The notes below the pieces were generated by a model. It was not told the DNA's origin, made no database searches, and was given only the letters and a program-made list of their open reading frames with translations. Of a stretch of DNA of 64,000 nt, positions 43,814 to 53,278 are shown piece by piece (position 1 is the stretch's first letter; the number at the start of each line of letters is the position of its first letter). The DNA is from Nakamurella endophytica (GTDB taxonomy: Bacteria; Actinomycetota; Actinomycetes; Mycobacteriales; Nakamurellaceae): assembly GCF_014646215.1 (NCBI RefSeq), contig NZ_BMNA01000014.1, positions 25,372 to 89,371 of the forward strand, given 5' to 3'. The position numbers and the translations under genes are program-made.

Positions 43814-44985
43814 CCGCCACCCTGCCCGTCGACGCACCGGCCGGCCGTTCCGACCGTGCCGCTCCCCTGCGGATCGGCCCGTACCCGGTGTGGCCGCCGG
43901 TGGTGCTCGCGCCGATGGCCGGCATCACCAACCGGTCGTTCCGCGGGCTGTGCCGGGAGTTCGGTGCCGGCCTGTACGTCTGCGAGATGGTCACCACCCG
44001 GGCGCTGGTCGCCCGGGACCGCAAGACCATGGAGATGGTCCGCTTCGGCCAGGACGAGCACCCGCGGTCGCTGCAGCTCTACGGGGTCGACCCGGCCGTG
44101 GTCGGGCAGGCCGTGCGGATGGTCGTCGAGGAGGACCTGGCCGACCACGTCGACCTGAACTTCGGCTGCCCGGTGCCCAAGGTCACCCGCCGCGGCGGCG
44201 GCTCCGCGCTGCCCTACAAGCGGCGGTTGTTCGAGGCGATCGTCTCGGCCGCGGTCCACGAGGCCGCACCCGCCGGCGTCCCGGTCACCGTGAAGATGCG
44301 GATCGGCATCGACGACGCCCACCAGACCTACCTCGACGCCGGGCGCATCGCTCAGGACTGCGGTGTCGCGGCGGTCGCGCTGCACGGCCGGACCGCGGTG
44401 CAGCACTACTCGGGCACCGCGGACTGGTCGGCGATCGCCCGGCTGAAGGAGGCCGTCACCGAGGTGCCGGTGCTCGGCAACGGCGACATCTTCGCCGCCT
44501 CGGACGCGCTGGAGATGATGGCCAGGACCGGGTGCGACGGCGTCGTCGTGGGCCGCGGCTGCCAGGGCAGGCCGTGGTTGTTCGCCGAGCTCGCCGCCGC
44601 CTTCGACGGCCGGCCCGCGCCCACCCCGCCCGACCTGCGGGCCGTCACCGCGGTGCTGCGCCGGCACGCCGAGCTGCTGTGCGAGGAGATGGGCGCGGAC
44701 CGCGGGATCCGCGACCTGCGCAAGCACATCGCCTGGTACCTGAAGGGTTTCGCCGTCGGGTCGGACGTACGCCGCCGGCTCGGCATGGTCTCGAGCCTGG
44801 AGCAGCTGGACGAGTTGATCGCCGAGCTGGACCTGGACCAGCCGTTCCCGGAGGCCGCGGAGGGGCCGCGCGGCCGCCAGGGCTCGCCGCAGTCCCGCGT
44901 CGTGCTGCCCTACGGGTGGCTGGACGACCCCGACGAGCTGGTGGTGCCGGACGGCGACGCCGAGCTCGACACCAGCGGCGGCTGA
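43810..44985 (+). CDS. dusB: tRNA-dihydrouridine synthase
   Basis: 391 residues. FMN TIM barrel reducing uridines in tRNA. Motifs: VLAPMAGITNRSFRGLCREFG, HVDLNFGCPVPKVTRRGGGSALP (catalytic Cys in NFGCP), ALHGRTAVQHYSG, VLGNGDIFAASDA and GVVVGRGCQGRPWLF. GTG 43810 overlaps the lacI stop; GACAAT six bases upstream (43798-43803) suggests a separate leaderless transcript, which fits a housekeeping gene next to a catabolic regulator. The dusB-LCP-phoU order recalls Rv0823c-Rv0821c. Confidence 0.94.
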   Translation: MTATLPVDAPAGRSDRAAPLRIGPYPVWPPVVLAPMAGITNRSFRGLCREFGAGLYVCEMVTTRALVARDRKTMEMVRFGQDEHPRSLQLYGVDPAVVGQAVRMVVEEDLADHVDLNFGCPVPKVTRRGGGSALPYKRRLFEAIVSAAVHEAAPAGVPVTVKMRIGIDDAHQTYLDAGRIAQDCGVAAVALHGRTAVQHYSGTADWSAIARLKEAVTEVPVLGNGDIFAASDALEMMARTGCDGVVVGRGCQGRPWLFAELAAAFDGRPAPTPPDLRAVTAVLRRHAELLCEEMGADRGIRDLRKHIAWYLKGFAVGSDVRRRLGMVSSLEQLDELIAELDLDQPFPEAAEGPRGRQGSPQSRVVLPYGWLDDPDELVVPDGDAELDTSGG

Positions 44986-45090
44986 GTAGCCAGCGGCGCG
45001 CCGTGCGCGGGTCCGGTGCGCCGCCGGGCGGCATGATCATCGCGTCCCGCCGGGACGGCGTCGGTGGGAGCGCAGGGGAGGCCGGCCACG

Positions 45091-45768
45091 ATGGGCGAGG
45101 TGGCGCGCCGGGCTACGGCGGCGGACGCTCGAGCAGTGCCTCCTGCCGATCGGCGGGATGCCGCCGATGGTCGCCGGGCCGGCGGGGGCAGCGAGGGAGC
45201 CCGGCTCGGCCGGGCGGCGACCACCTCCCGACCCATCCGTGACCGCGTCCTCGCCGGCGTCCTGGCTCTCGTGACGCTGTCCCCCCTCGCCGCATGCACC
45301 GGCGCGTCGACCCCACCGGCGGGCGGCCCGACGTCCGGGACGTCCTCGGTGCCCACCTCGGCCGCGGCCGGCACGACCGCCGGTACCGACACCGGCACCG
45401 CGTCCGCTCCCGACCCGCAGCTCGTCGCCCGGGTGCGCGCGGTGTTCGACCGGCTGTCGGCCGCCGCTGCCGGCGCCCCGGCCGCCCAGCAGCAGCTCTT
45501 CCTGCAGGTCGTCGACCCCGGGCAGCTGTCCGTACAGCGGCGCTGCGTCGTCCCGACCGGCACGCTGACCTTCGAGCCGGCGTACGCCTACCTGGCGGCA
45601 GCACCGGACTGGCAGCCGGCACAGGGCACCATGACCGGCACGGTCTACTCGCTGCCCAGCCTGCTGCGGGTGCACCGGCAGGGCCGGATCGCCGGCACCG
45701 ACCTGGCGGACCTGCACATCTCGGTCAGCGGCGACACCGTCCGCCTCACCGCGCTGTGCGCCGCGTGA
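45091..45768 (+). CDS. Putative secreted lipoprotein of unknown function
   Basis: 225 residues. A 50-residue charged N-terminus precedes a hydrophobic segment with LSPLAAC, a good lipobox (Cys about 69), so the real start may be later, but no closer start codon with a ribosome-binding site is seen. The mature part has a Thr/Ser/Ala linker and a 130-residue globular domain (LVARVRAVFDRLSAAAAG, VDPGQLSVQRRCVVP, DLHISVSGDTVRLTALCA). I do not recognise the family. ATG 45091 has AGGGGAGG upstream. Confidence 0.65.
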   Translation: MGEVARRATAADARAVPPADRRDAADGRRAGGGSEGARLGRAATTSRPIRDRVLAGVLALVTLSPLAACTGASTPPAGGPTSGTSSVPTSAAAGTTAGTDTGTASAPDPQLVARVRAVFDRLSAAAAGAPAAQQQLFLQVVDPGQLSVQRRCVVPTGTLTFEPAYAYLAAAPDWQPAQGTMTGTVYSLPSLLRVHRQGRIAGTDLADLHISVSGDTVRLTALCAA

Positions 45769-45909
45769 CCCTCCACCCACCGGTCACACCGGCCACATAC
45801 CTGCGCTCCGTACCATGACGCCCGACGTGACACACCGCAGGCGCGCCGAGGCTCGCCCTCAGCCGGGGTCCCCGCAGGGGACGGTCGGCGGATCGGAAAG
45901 TGAGGACGG

Positions 45910-48138
45910 GTGAGCGACGCTCCGCGCGACGGCGGTGCCGCCGACCGTGGTCCGCAGGACGACGGCGGCTCGGCGCCGTGGGAGCGCCCGCGGCTGTGGA
46001 GCCAGCCCGCCCTGGACCCGGACCGGGTCGACGACCTCCTGTCCCGGCTCGGCGACGACCCGGCCGGGACCCGCCCGTCGACCGCTGCCGCAGCGACGGA
46101 CACGACCGGCGCCGCACCGGCCGCTCCGGGCACGGGCCCGGAGACGGGCATCAGCCCGGACACCAGCCCGGGCCGCGACACGGACACCGACACCGCACCC
46201 GCGGCCGGCCGTGCCCCGCGCCCCGACGCGGCCGCCGCCGATCCCGACGCCACCGAGGTGCTGGTCCCTGCCGGCGCCGCAGCGACGCCGGCTCAGGGCG
46301 ACCCGGCGGACGACGTTGGGGAGACCGGGGACACTGCGGTGACCGGGGATGCCGCCGGCACGACGACCCTGGTCCCCGACGACGAGTCCGGCGTCCGGAC
46401 GCCCGGTGACGACGAGGACCGCACCCGTGTGCTGGCCACCCAGGAGCGGTCCGCCGCCGGGGACAAGGACGACGACCGGACCCCGTTGCGGAGCAGGCAG
46501 CCCGACGCCGGCGCACCGGCCGGGGACGCCCCGGACGGCCGCACCCAGGTGCTGGCCGGCGACGACGAACCCACCCAGGTCAGCGATCCCGCGGAGGGGG
46601 CTGCCGGTGCGGCCGCCGTCCGCGCGGCGCTGTCCCGCCGCGCCGCGTCCGCCCGCGGCGCGGGGACGGGAGCGCCCGGCGCTGCGACGGCCGGCGGCGG
46701 GACCGCCGGTGCGGCCGGCGAACTCGGCGAGGCACCGGACACCGCGTCGGGGACCGGCGGCGGCACCGTCCCGCCGCGCCGGATCCCACCGACCGGCGGT
46801 GCGAGCGGCGGTACGGGTGGCGCGGGAGGCGGCGGCTCCCGCCGGCACCGTCCCTGGCTGGTCGCCGGCCGGGCGGCCGTGGCCGTCGTCGCCGTCGTGG
46901 TGCTGGCCGTCTTCGGCGTGTACTGGAACATCCTCGACCGCGCCGACACCTCGATCCAAGACCGGCACGTCGCCGCCATCGACACCACCGACAGCAACAT
47001 CGTCCAGCCGACCGCGACCGGCGACGTGGCGACGACCGCGGACACCCGCACCGCGACCGGGACCACGACGGGGGCCACCACCACACCGACCGCTCCGAAG
47101 GTCTACCAACCCGAGAACATCCTGCTGCTCGGCTCGGACACCCGCGCCGGCAGCAACGCCTCCGTCGGCACCGACGAGTCGCTGGAGGACGTCGCCAACT
47201 CCGACACCCTGATGATCGCCCACCTGTCGGCGGACCGGCAGAAGATCACCATCCTGTCCATCCCGCGGGACACCATGATCCCCGCGCAGCGCTGCAGGAC
47301 CTGGGACGCCAACACCGGCAAGCTGTCCGACGAGGACGAGCCGATCTCCGAGGGCCAGCGCTGGCACATCAACTCGGCCTACTCCGTCGGCGGCCCGAAG
47401 TGCACGGTCACGGCCGTGCAGGCGCTGACCGGCATCCGGATCGACCGGGTCATCGGCATCGACTTCACCGGGTTCAAGGCCATGGTCGACGCCCTCGGCG
47501 GGATCCAGGTGGACATCTGCCGCCCGATCGTCGACGCCGAGCTGTCCACCATCGCGCGGTCGTCGGGCATGCAGACCGTGATCGGCCAGCAGGCGCTGGA
47601 CCTGGTCCGCGCCCGCAACGTCGTCGGCGACACCCAGTCCGACCTGGCCCGCATCCGCCGGCAGCAGGTGGTGCTGTCGGCGATCCTGCGGCAGGTGACC
47701 GCCGCCGGCACGCTGCTCAACCCGACCAAGCTCGACGCCTTCCTGCAGGCCTTCACCAAGAACACCTTCACCGACAACGTCACCCTGCAGTCGCTGGTCG
47801 ACCTGGCCGGATCGCTGGGCAACCTCGACCCGTCGCACGTCACCTTCTACACGCTCCCGACGGTGCCCAGCGAGACCGTCGACGGCGCCCTCGAAGTCGA
47901 CGAGGGCAAGGCGCCGCAGGTCTTCGACGCGCTGATCAACGACCTGCCGCTGCCCGGGCAGACCAGCACCCCGGCGAAGACCACCCCGCGGTCGACGGCG
48001 ACCAAGCCCACGACGACCCGCAGCACCGCACCCACCACGACCCGGCGGTCGACCACCGCCGGCACCCCGACGACCGGCAGCTCGTTGCGGGCCACCGACC
48101 TGTCCAGCGTGAACGCCGGCCAGCGGACCTGCGCCTAG
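45910..48138 (+). CDS. LytR-CpsA-Psr (LCP) family cell-wall ligase
   Basis: 742 residues. LCP enzymes attach arabinogalactan, teichoic acids or capsule to peptidoglycan outside the membrane. Residues 1-310 are an acidic, disordered cytosolic region with repeated TQV/TRV-DDD tracts; one membrane helix at about 312-337; LCP domain about 395-630 with ILLLGSDTRAG, NSDTLMIAHLSADRQKITILSIPRDTMI, NSAYSVGGPKC, IDFTGFKAMVDALGGI and the RARN motif. The C-terminus is a Thr-rich tract ending SSVNAGQRTCA without the LytR_C domain many mycobacterial members carry. GTG 45910, GAGGA upstream. Confidence 0.92.
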   Translation: MSDAPRDGGAADRGPQDDGGSAPWERPRLWSQPALDPDRVDDLLSRLGDDPAGTRPSTAAAATDTTGAAPAAPGTGPETGISPDTSPGRDTDTDTAPAAGRAPRPDAAAADPDATEVLVPAGAAATPAQGDPADDVGETGDTAVTGDAAGTTTLVPDDESGVRTPGDDEDRTRVLATQERSAAGDKDDDRTPLRSRQPDAGAPAGDAPDGRTQVLAGDDEPTQVSDPAEGAAGAAAVRAALSRRAASARGAGTGAPGAATAGGGTAGAAGELGEAPDTASGTGGGTVPPRRIPPTGGASGGTGGAGGGGSRRHRPWLVAGRAAVAVVAVVVLAVFGVYWNILDRADTSIQDRHVAAIDTTDSNIVQPTATGDVATTADTRTATGTTTGATTTPTAPKVYQPENILLLGSDTRAGSNASVGTDESLEDVANSDTLMIAHLSADRQKITILSIPRDTMIPAQRCRTWDANTGKLSDEDEPISEGQRWHINSAYSVGGPKCTVTAVQALTGIRIDRVIGIDFTGFKAMVDALGGIQVDICRPIVDAELSTIARSSGMQTVIGQQALDLVRARNVVGDTQSDLARIRRQQVVLSAILRQVTAAGTLLNPTKLDAFLQAFTKNTFTDNVTLQSLVDLAGSLGNLDPSHVTFYTLPTVPSETVDGALEVDEGKAPQVFDALINDLPLPGQTSTPAKTTPRSTATKPTTTRSTAPTTTRRSTTAGTPTTGSSLRATDLSSVNAGQRTCA

Positions 48139-48150
48139 AGTCCCCTCGCC

Positions 48151-48168
48151 GTTCACCCCGGGTTCACG
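48151..48168. promoter_or_regulatory. PHO-box-like direct repeat upstream of phoU
   Basis: GTTCACC at 48151-48157 and GTTCACG at 48162-48168, 11-bp period, located 32 bp before a TATCCT -10-like box. No -35 hexamer is present at the usual place, consistent with activator-dependent transcription. Confidence 0.6.
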
Positions 48169-48211
48169 GGCGCTCCCCCGGCGTCCGGATCGGCACCTCT
48201 ATCCTGGGTCG

Positions 48212-48892
48212 ATGCGGCAGGCGTACCAGATCCGGCTCAACGACCTCGGCGAGCACGGTGCGCGCATGTGCCGGGTCGCCAGCAACAACCTGCGCGACGC
48301 GACCACCGCGCTGCTGACCGCGGACCTGTCGCTGGCCGAGCAGGTCATCGCCACGGACGTCCAGCTGGACGTCATGCGGGCCAATTCCGAGAACGTGGTC
48401 CTCGAGCTGCTGGCCCTGCAGGCCCCGGTCGCGTCGGACCTCCGGGCGGTGGTGTCGGCGTTGTGGATCGTCGCCGACCTGCAGCGGATGGGGACGCTGG
48501 CCATCCACGTCGCCAAGGCCGCCCGCCGGCGGCATCCCGCCTCGGTCATCCCGGTGGAGGTCCGGCCGATCTTCGAGCGGATGGGCCGGGTCGGCGTGCA
48601 CCTGGCCGACCAGGCCGGCACCATCCTGACCGAGCGGGACGTCGCCCTCGCCCGGAGCATGGAGTCCGAGGACGACCTGATGGACGACCTGCACCAGGAG
48701 ATGTTCGCCGCGCTGCTCTCGCCGAACTGGTCGCACGGTGTCGCGCCGGCCGTCGACATCACGCTGCTCGGCCGGTTCTACGAACGCTTCGCCGACCACG
48801 CCGTGGCCGTCGCCCGCCGGGTGGTCTTCCTGGTGACCGGGGAGAACGTCGGCGGCGACACGACGCCTGCCTATACTCCGCCCGAGCGCTGA
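48212..48892 (+). CDS. phoU: PhoU phosphate-signalling protein
   Basis: 226 residues, all-helical, two PhoU repeats (about 10-95 and 115-210). The metal-cluster motifs ExxxD/DxxxD are visible in VIATDVQLDVMRANSENV and MESEDDLMDDLHQEMF, and RFYERFADHAVAVARR closes the second repeat. Links Pst transport to SenX3. ATG 48212 has TATCCT exactly six bases upstream (48200-48205): leaderless. Stands 2.4 kb from pstBACS on the opposite strand. Confidence 0.94.
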   Translation: MRQAYQIRLNDLGEHGARMCRVASNNLRDATTALLTADLSLAEQVIATDVQLDVMRANSENVVLELLALQAPVASDLRAVVSALWIVADLQRMGTLAIHVAKAARRRHPASVIPVEVRPIFERMGRVGVHLADQAGTILTERDVALARSMESEDDLMDDLHQEMFAALLSPNWSHGVAPAVDITLLGRFYERFADHAVAVARRVVFLVTGENVGGDTTPAYTPPER

Positions 48893-48952
48893 CCCCCACC
48901 CGGACGGGTCCCCTGCACGCGCACCCGCCGACCGGGCGGCCGGACCGGACGG

Positions 48953-50494
48953 GTGCGGGTGACGGGTAGCGGCTCGGCCGGCTCGAGCGGCGCGCCCCGC
49001 TCCGGCCGGTCGACCCGCGGTCCGGATCGCGCCTCCCGAACCTCGGCCGAGCCCGCCGGGCCGGCGGTCCCGACGGTCCGCCGCGCGGGGCCCCGCGGTT
49101 CGCGGCCGCTGCGACCGTCCGGCCACCGCCGCCCTGCCTGGCCGGGCACCGCCGCGCTGGCCGTGCTGATCTTCGCGGTGCAGGTGGCCAGCCCGTCGGT
49201 GACCATCGGCGACTCCCGGCTGTCGGCCATCACCGCCTGGCGCCTGCTGACCCACGGCGACCTGCACCTGGAGTCCTACCGGGTGGTCACGGCGCTGGCC
49301 GACCGGTACGACCTGGTGGCCCACGACGGGCACCTGCTGCCCTACTTCCCGTGGCCGACCATGCTGTTCGTCCTGCCGGCCGTGCTGCTGCTCGCCGCGA
49401 CCGGCCACGACCCGGCCATGCTGTCGATCGCCGACCCTGCGCGCACCTTCCTCGTCGAGGTCCCGACCGCCGCCGCGGTCGTCACCGTCACCGCACTGCT
49501 CGTCCGGGCGACCGTCCGCACCGTCGAGGGCGTCGGCCGGCGCTCGGCCCTGCCGACACTGGCCGCGCTGGTCTGGGCCTTCTCCACCAGTGCCTGGTCG
49601 ATCGGGTCGAGAGCGCTGTGGCAGCAGACCGTCTCGATGATGGTGCTGGCACTGGCGGTGCTCGCGGCGCGCCGGCTCGGCACCGGTCGCCGGTGGCCCT
49701 GGGTGCTGGGCGTCGCGCTCGCCGCGGCGCCGCTGGTGCGGCCCACCGATGCGGTGTTCTCGCTGCTGGTCGGTATCTGGCTGGTGGTCCGGCACCGCGA
49801 GGTGCTGGTGCGGGTGGCTCTGCCGGCCGCCGCGGCGCTGGCCGTCTTCCTGGCCGTGTCGGCCTGGCAGTACGGGACCCCGGTGCCGCCGTACTACCTG
49901 CCCTCCCGGCTCGCCGGCTCGGCACCGATCGGGTTCGCCGACGGCCTGGCGCTCAACCTGGTCTCGCCGTCCCGCGGGCTCGCGGTGTACGACCCGGTGC
50001 TGCTGCTGGCCGTGGCCGGGGTGGCCCTACGGTGGCGACGCCGGCGCCTCGATGCGCTGGACGCCGTGCTCGTCGCGGCCGTCGCCGCACAGCTGCTGGT
50101 CATCGCACAGTTCGGCTCGACCGGCGGCCATGTGTTCGGGCCGCGCCTGATGATCGACGTGCTGCCGCTGCTGGTGGTGCTGGCCGCTCCTGCCCTGGCC
50201 GTGCTGACCCGGGACGGCCGGCCGGAACGGTCCCACACCACTCGCCGCCGGCTGGCCGTTGCCGGGGTGGTCGCGGTGCTGGCCGCCGGTCTGGCCGTCA
50301 ACGCCACCGGGGCGCTGCTGCGCAGCAGCCGGTGCTGGAATCTCGAACCGATGGACGTCGACGCCCGGCCGTCCCGGATCTGGGACTGGGCCGATCCGCA
50401 GTTCGCCTGGCCCTACCGGCAGCTCGCCGACGGCGGCACGGTCGGTGACGTCCTCGCCCCACACTGCGACAGACCTGCGTCAACCACCGGTTGA
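48953..50494 (+). CDS. Polytopic membrane protein, possibly GT-C-type glycosyltransferase
   Basis: 513 residues. A 60-residue Arg/Pro/Ser-rich cytosolic tail is followed by about ten membrane helices. The first external loop contains TIGDSRLSAITAWRLLTHGDLHLESY, reminiscent of the acidic loop of GT-C mannosyl/arabinosyltransferases, and GHVFGPRLMIDVLPLLVV occurs late as in related polyprenyl-sugar enzymes. I cannot name the substrate. Start uncertain (GTG 48953 or 48959). Its stop codon lies inside the first operator palindrome of the next gene. Confidence 0.75.
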   Translation: MRVTGSGSAGSSGAPRSGRSTRGPDRASRTSAEPAGPAVPTVRRAGPRGSRPLRPSGHRRPAWPGTAALAVLIFAVQVASPSVTIGDSRLSAITAWRLLTHGDLHLESYRVVTALADRYDLVAHDGHLLPYFPWPTMLFVLPAVLLLAATGHDPAMLSIADPARTFLVEVPTAAAVVTVTALLVRATVRTVEGVGRRSALPTLAALVWAFSTSAWSIGSRALWQQTVSMMVLALAVLAARRLGTGRRWPWVLGVALAAAPLVRPTDAVFSLLVGIWLVVRHREVLVRVALPAAAALAVFLAVSAWQYGTPVPPYYLPSRLAGSAPIGFADGLALNLVSPSRGLAVYDPVLLLAVAGVALRWRRRRLDALDAVLVAAVAAQLLVIAQFGSTGGHVFGPRLMIDVLPLLVVLAAPALAVLTRDGRPERSHTTRRRLAVAGVVAVLAAGLAVNATGALLRSSRCWNLEPMDVDARPSRIWDWADPQFAWPYRQLADGGTVGDVLAPHCDRPASTTG

Positions 50495-50497
50495 CGC
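50477..50497. promoter_or_regulatory. Operator palindrome A with -35 box
   Basis: GCGTCAAC-CACCG-GTTGACGC, lying in a perfect 12-bp inverted repeat (50474-50500). TTGACG at 50491-50496 serves as a consensus-like -35 for the next gene. Confidence 0.8.
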
Positions 50498-50504
50498 AGG
50501 TAGG

Positions 50505-50525
50505 GCGTCAACCTATCGTTGACGC
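50505..50525. promoter_or_regulatory. Operator palindrome B with -10 box
   Basis: GCGTCAAC-CTATC-GTTGACGC, identical half-sites and spacer length as palindrome A, 28 bp centre to centre. TATCGT (50514-50519) lies 17 bp after the -35 and six bases before the ATG at 50526, so the transcript should be leaderless and both elements would be covered by a bound regulator. Confidence 0.8.
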
Positions 50526-51257
50526 ATGACGAACCCCGCGCCCCTTCCGGTCATCCGTCTCGACGACCTCATCGCGGGCATCAAGAAGGCCCACCCCGAC
50601 GTCCTGGACCAGCTGGCCGACGCCGTGCTCGCCGGGGACCACCTGGGCGAGGTGGCCGACCACCTGATCGGCCACTTCGTCGACCAGGCACGGCGTTCCG
50701 GCGCGTCGTGGACCGACATCGGCCGCAGCATGGGCGTCTCGAAGCAGGCCGCGCAGAAGCGGTTCGTCCCCAAGGGCGGCACCGCGGATCTCGACCCGCA
50801 GCAGGGGTTCGGCCGGTTCACACCGCGGGCCCGCGAGGTCGTCATGGCGGCGCACCAGGAGGCCAGGGACGCCCGCAACGACGCCGTGGAACCGGCGCAC
50901 CTGGTGCTCGGCCTGCTGCACCAGCCGGAGGGCCTGGCGGTGCGGGCGCTGGTGGACCAGGGCGTCGAGCCGGACCGGGTGCGCGCCGCCGCGGCCGCCG
51001 TCCTGCCCGGCGCCGCCGCGGAGCCGCCGGAGCTGGTGCCCTACGGCCCCGCCGCCCGCAAGGTGCTGGAGCTGACGTACCGCGCCGCGCTGCGGCTGGG
51101 CCACAACTACGTCGGCACCGAGCACCTGCTGCTCGCGCTGCTGGAGAACGAGAACGGATCGGGACCGCTGGCCGCGGCCGGCGTCGACCCGGCGCGGCTC
51201 GAAGCGGCGATCGTCGACCTGCTGGCACCGTTCACGGGCGGGACCACGGCCGGCTGA
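50526..51257 (+). CDS. HTH protein with Clp N-terminal domain
   Basis: 243 residues. Residues 1-55 helical, 58-80 a helix-turn-helix (SWTDIGRSMGVSKQAAQKRF), 95-240 a double Clp-N domain (FTPRAREVVMAAHQEARDARND, VEPAHLVLGLLHQPEG, YVGTEHLLLALLENENGSG). There is no ClpC ATPase part. Proteins of this layout are found in actinobacteria and presumably use Clp-N to sense substrates or Clp components while the HTH binds DNA. The twin palindromes covering its promoter suggest autorepression. ATG 50526 has no ribosome-binding site. Confidence 0.88.
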   Translation: MTNPAPLPVIRLDDLIAGIKKAHPDVLDQLADAVLAGDHLGEVADHLIGHFVDQARRSGASWTDIGRSMGVSKQAAQKRFVPKGGTADLDPQQGFGRFTPRAREVVMAAHQEARDARNDAVEPAHLVLGLLHQPEGLAVRALVDQGVEPDRVRAAAAAVLPGAAAEPPELVPYGPAARKVLELTYRAALRLGHNYVGTEHLLLALLENENGSGPLAAAGVDPARLEAAIVDLLAPFTGGTTAG

Positions 51258-51329
51258 CGGACCCGGTCCGCCACCGCGGCGTGCCGGCAGCCGGCGCCGG
51301 GCAGCAGCCGCGTGGGGCCGGTACGCCGA

Positions 51330-52109
51330 TCAGCCGAATCGGCCGGAGATGTAGTCCTCGGTCGCCTTCTGGCTGGGGTTGGAGAAGATCTTGCTGGTCT
51401 CGTCGTACTCCACCAGCCGGCCGGGCTGCCCGACGCCGGCCAGGTTGAAGAACGCGGTCCGGTCCGACACCCGCGCCGCCTGCTGCATGTTGTGGGTGAC
51501 GATGACGATCGTGTAGCTGGCCTTGAGCTCGGCGATCAGGTCCTCGATCGCCAGCGTCGAGATGGGGTCCAGCGCCGAGCACGGCTCGTCCATCAGGAGC
51601 ACCTGCGGCTCCACCGCGATGGCCCTGGCGATGCACAGCCGCTGCTGCTGGCCGCCGGACAGGCCCGCACCCGGCCGGTTCAGCCGCTGCTTGACCTCCT
51701 CCCACAGGTTGGCGCCGCGCAGCGAGCGCTCGACGATGTCGTCGAAGTCGTTCTTGGACTTGCGGGTGCCGGCGATCTTGTACCCGGCGATGACGTTGTC
51801 GTAGATCGACATCGTCGGGAACGGGTTGGCCTTCTGGAAGACCATGCCCACCGTGCGCCGGACGTTGACCGGGTCCACGTCCGACCCGTAGAGGTCCTCG
51901 CCGTCCAGCAGCACCTTGCCGGTCACCCGGCCGCCGGGGATCACCTCGTGCATCCGGTTCAGGGTGCGCAGGAACGTGGACTTGCCGCAGCCGGACGGAC
52001 CGATGAATGCGGTGACGGTCAGCGGCGCGATGTTCACCGACGCGTCCTGGACCGCGAGGAAGTCGCCGTAGTACACGTTGAGGTTCTCGACGTCGATCTG
52101 CTTGGCCAT
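51330..52109 (-). CDS. pstB: Phosphate ABC importer ATPase
   Basis: 259 residues, normal length. Walker [21 protein letters not shown]-loop [16 protein letters not shown], signature [15 protein letters not shown], Walker [18 protein letters not shown]-terminal [14 protein letters not shown] typical of PstB. ATG 52109 with GGAG upstream. Last gene of pstSCAB. Confidence 0.97.
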   Translation of the reverse strand: MAKQIDVENLNVYYGDFLAVQDASVNIAPLTVTAFIGPSGCGKSTFLRTLNRMHEVIPGGRVTGKVLLDGEDLYGSDVDPVNVRRTVGMVFQKANPFPTMSIYDNVIAGYKIAGTRKSKNDFDDIVERSLRGANLWEEVKQRLNRPGAGLSGGQQQRLCIARAIAVEPQVLLMDEPCSALDPISTLAIEDLIAELKASYTIVIVTHNMQQAARVSDRTAFFNLAGVGQPGRLVEYDETSKIFSNPSQKATEDYISGRFG

Positions 52110-52201
52110 GGGTTCTCCGTGTCGGTGCGGGTCGGCCGGGCGGTCGGCCGGGGTCTCGGCGCTCGCGTGCGGGCGGCGCAGGAGCGGGTCTGCGGTCGGG
52201 G

Positions 52202-53278
52202 TCAGCGGGTCTTGGGCCGGGCGAGCCGGGCGAGCAGCCGAGCCCCCACGTTGAGCAGCAGCACGAGCAGCACCAGGGTCAGCGCCGCGCCCCAGGCGCG
52301 GGCCTCGCCGAAGTCGCTGGCGTTGCCGGTGCGCTTGCCCAGCTGGTCCCAGACGAACATCGGCAGCGTGGCCTGGTCCCCATGGAACGGGTTGTTGTTG
52401 ATCTTCGCCGCGTACCCGACGAGCAGGATGAGCGGCGCGGTCTCCCCGGCGACGCGGGCGATGGCCAGCAGCGCGCTGGTGATCAGGCCGGACAACGCGG
52501 TGGGCAGCACGACCTTGACGATGGTGCGCCACTTGGGCACGCCGAGGGCGTACGAGGCGTCGCGCAACTCGCGCGGCACCAGCTTGAGCATCTCCTCGCT
52601 GGACCGCACGACGACCGGCAGCATCAGGATCGCCAGGGCGATCGAGCCGGCGGCGCCGAACGGGCGCAGACCGGTGCCCAGCAGCAGGAACGTGTAGACG
52701 AACAGGCCGGCGACGATCGACGGCACACCGGTCATCACGTCGACGAAGAAGGTGACCGCCCGCGCGAAGCCGCCCTTGCCGTACTCCACCAGGTAGATCG
52801 CGGTGAACAGGCCGATCGGCAGGGCGATGATCGCCGCGATCGCCACCTGCTCCAGGGTGCCGATGAAGGCGGCGTAGAGGCCGCCGCCGGCGCGCGAGCC
52901 GACGCCGTTCATCGAGTGCGTGAAGAAGTCGGCGTTGAACGCCGGCAGGCCCTTGACCACGATGTAGCCCAGGATCAGCACCAGCGGGACCAGGGCCGCC
53001 ACGAAGCTGGAGTAGATGAGCGTCGAGGCCAGCCGGTCCTTGGCGCGGCGGCGTCCCTCGACCCGGAACGACCAGCCGGTCAGCACCACGACGAACAGCA
53101 GCGCCGCGCTGAAGAAGGCGGTGAGCCAGCCGGTCCAGCCGAGCACGGCCTTGAGGGCCAGCGCGAGCACGACCCCGGCGACCGCGGCCGCGACGGGCGC
53201 CCACCGCGGCAGCCGGGCGCCGACCAGTTCCGAGGGTTGCGTCCGGGTGGGCCGGCTGCCGGCGGCGAGGCTGGTCAT
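52202..53278 (-). CDS. pstA: Phosphate ABC importer permease
   Basis: 358 residues. Two extra N-terminal membrane helices (about 28-70) before the usual six. PstA motifs: [37 protein letters not shown], and the EAA-like loop [26 protein letters not shown] 53278 overlaps the pstC stop (ATGA). Confidence 0.95.
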   Translation of the reverse strand: MTSLAAGSRPTRTQPSELVGARLPRWAPVAAAVAGVVLALALKAVLGWTGWLTAFFSAALLFVVVLTGWSFRVEGRRRAKDRLASTLIYSSFVAALVPLVLILGYIVVKGLPAFNADFFTHSMNGVGSRAGGGLYAAFIGTLEQVAIAAIIALPIGLFTAIYLVEYGKGGFARAVTFFVDVMTGVPSIVAGLFVYTFLLLGTGLRPFGAAGSIALAILMLPVVVRSSEEMLKLVPRELRDASYALGVPKWRTIVKVVLPTALSGLITSALLAIARVAGETAPLILLVGYAAKINNNPFHGDQATLPMFVWDQLGKRTGNASDFGEARAWGAALTLVLLVLLLNVGARLLARLARPKTR

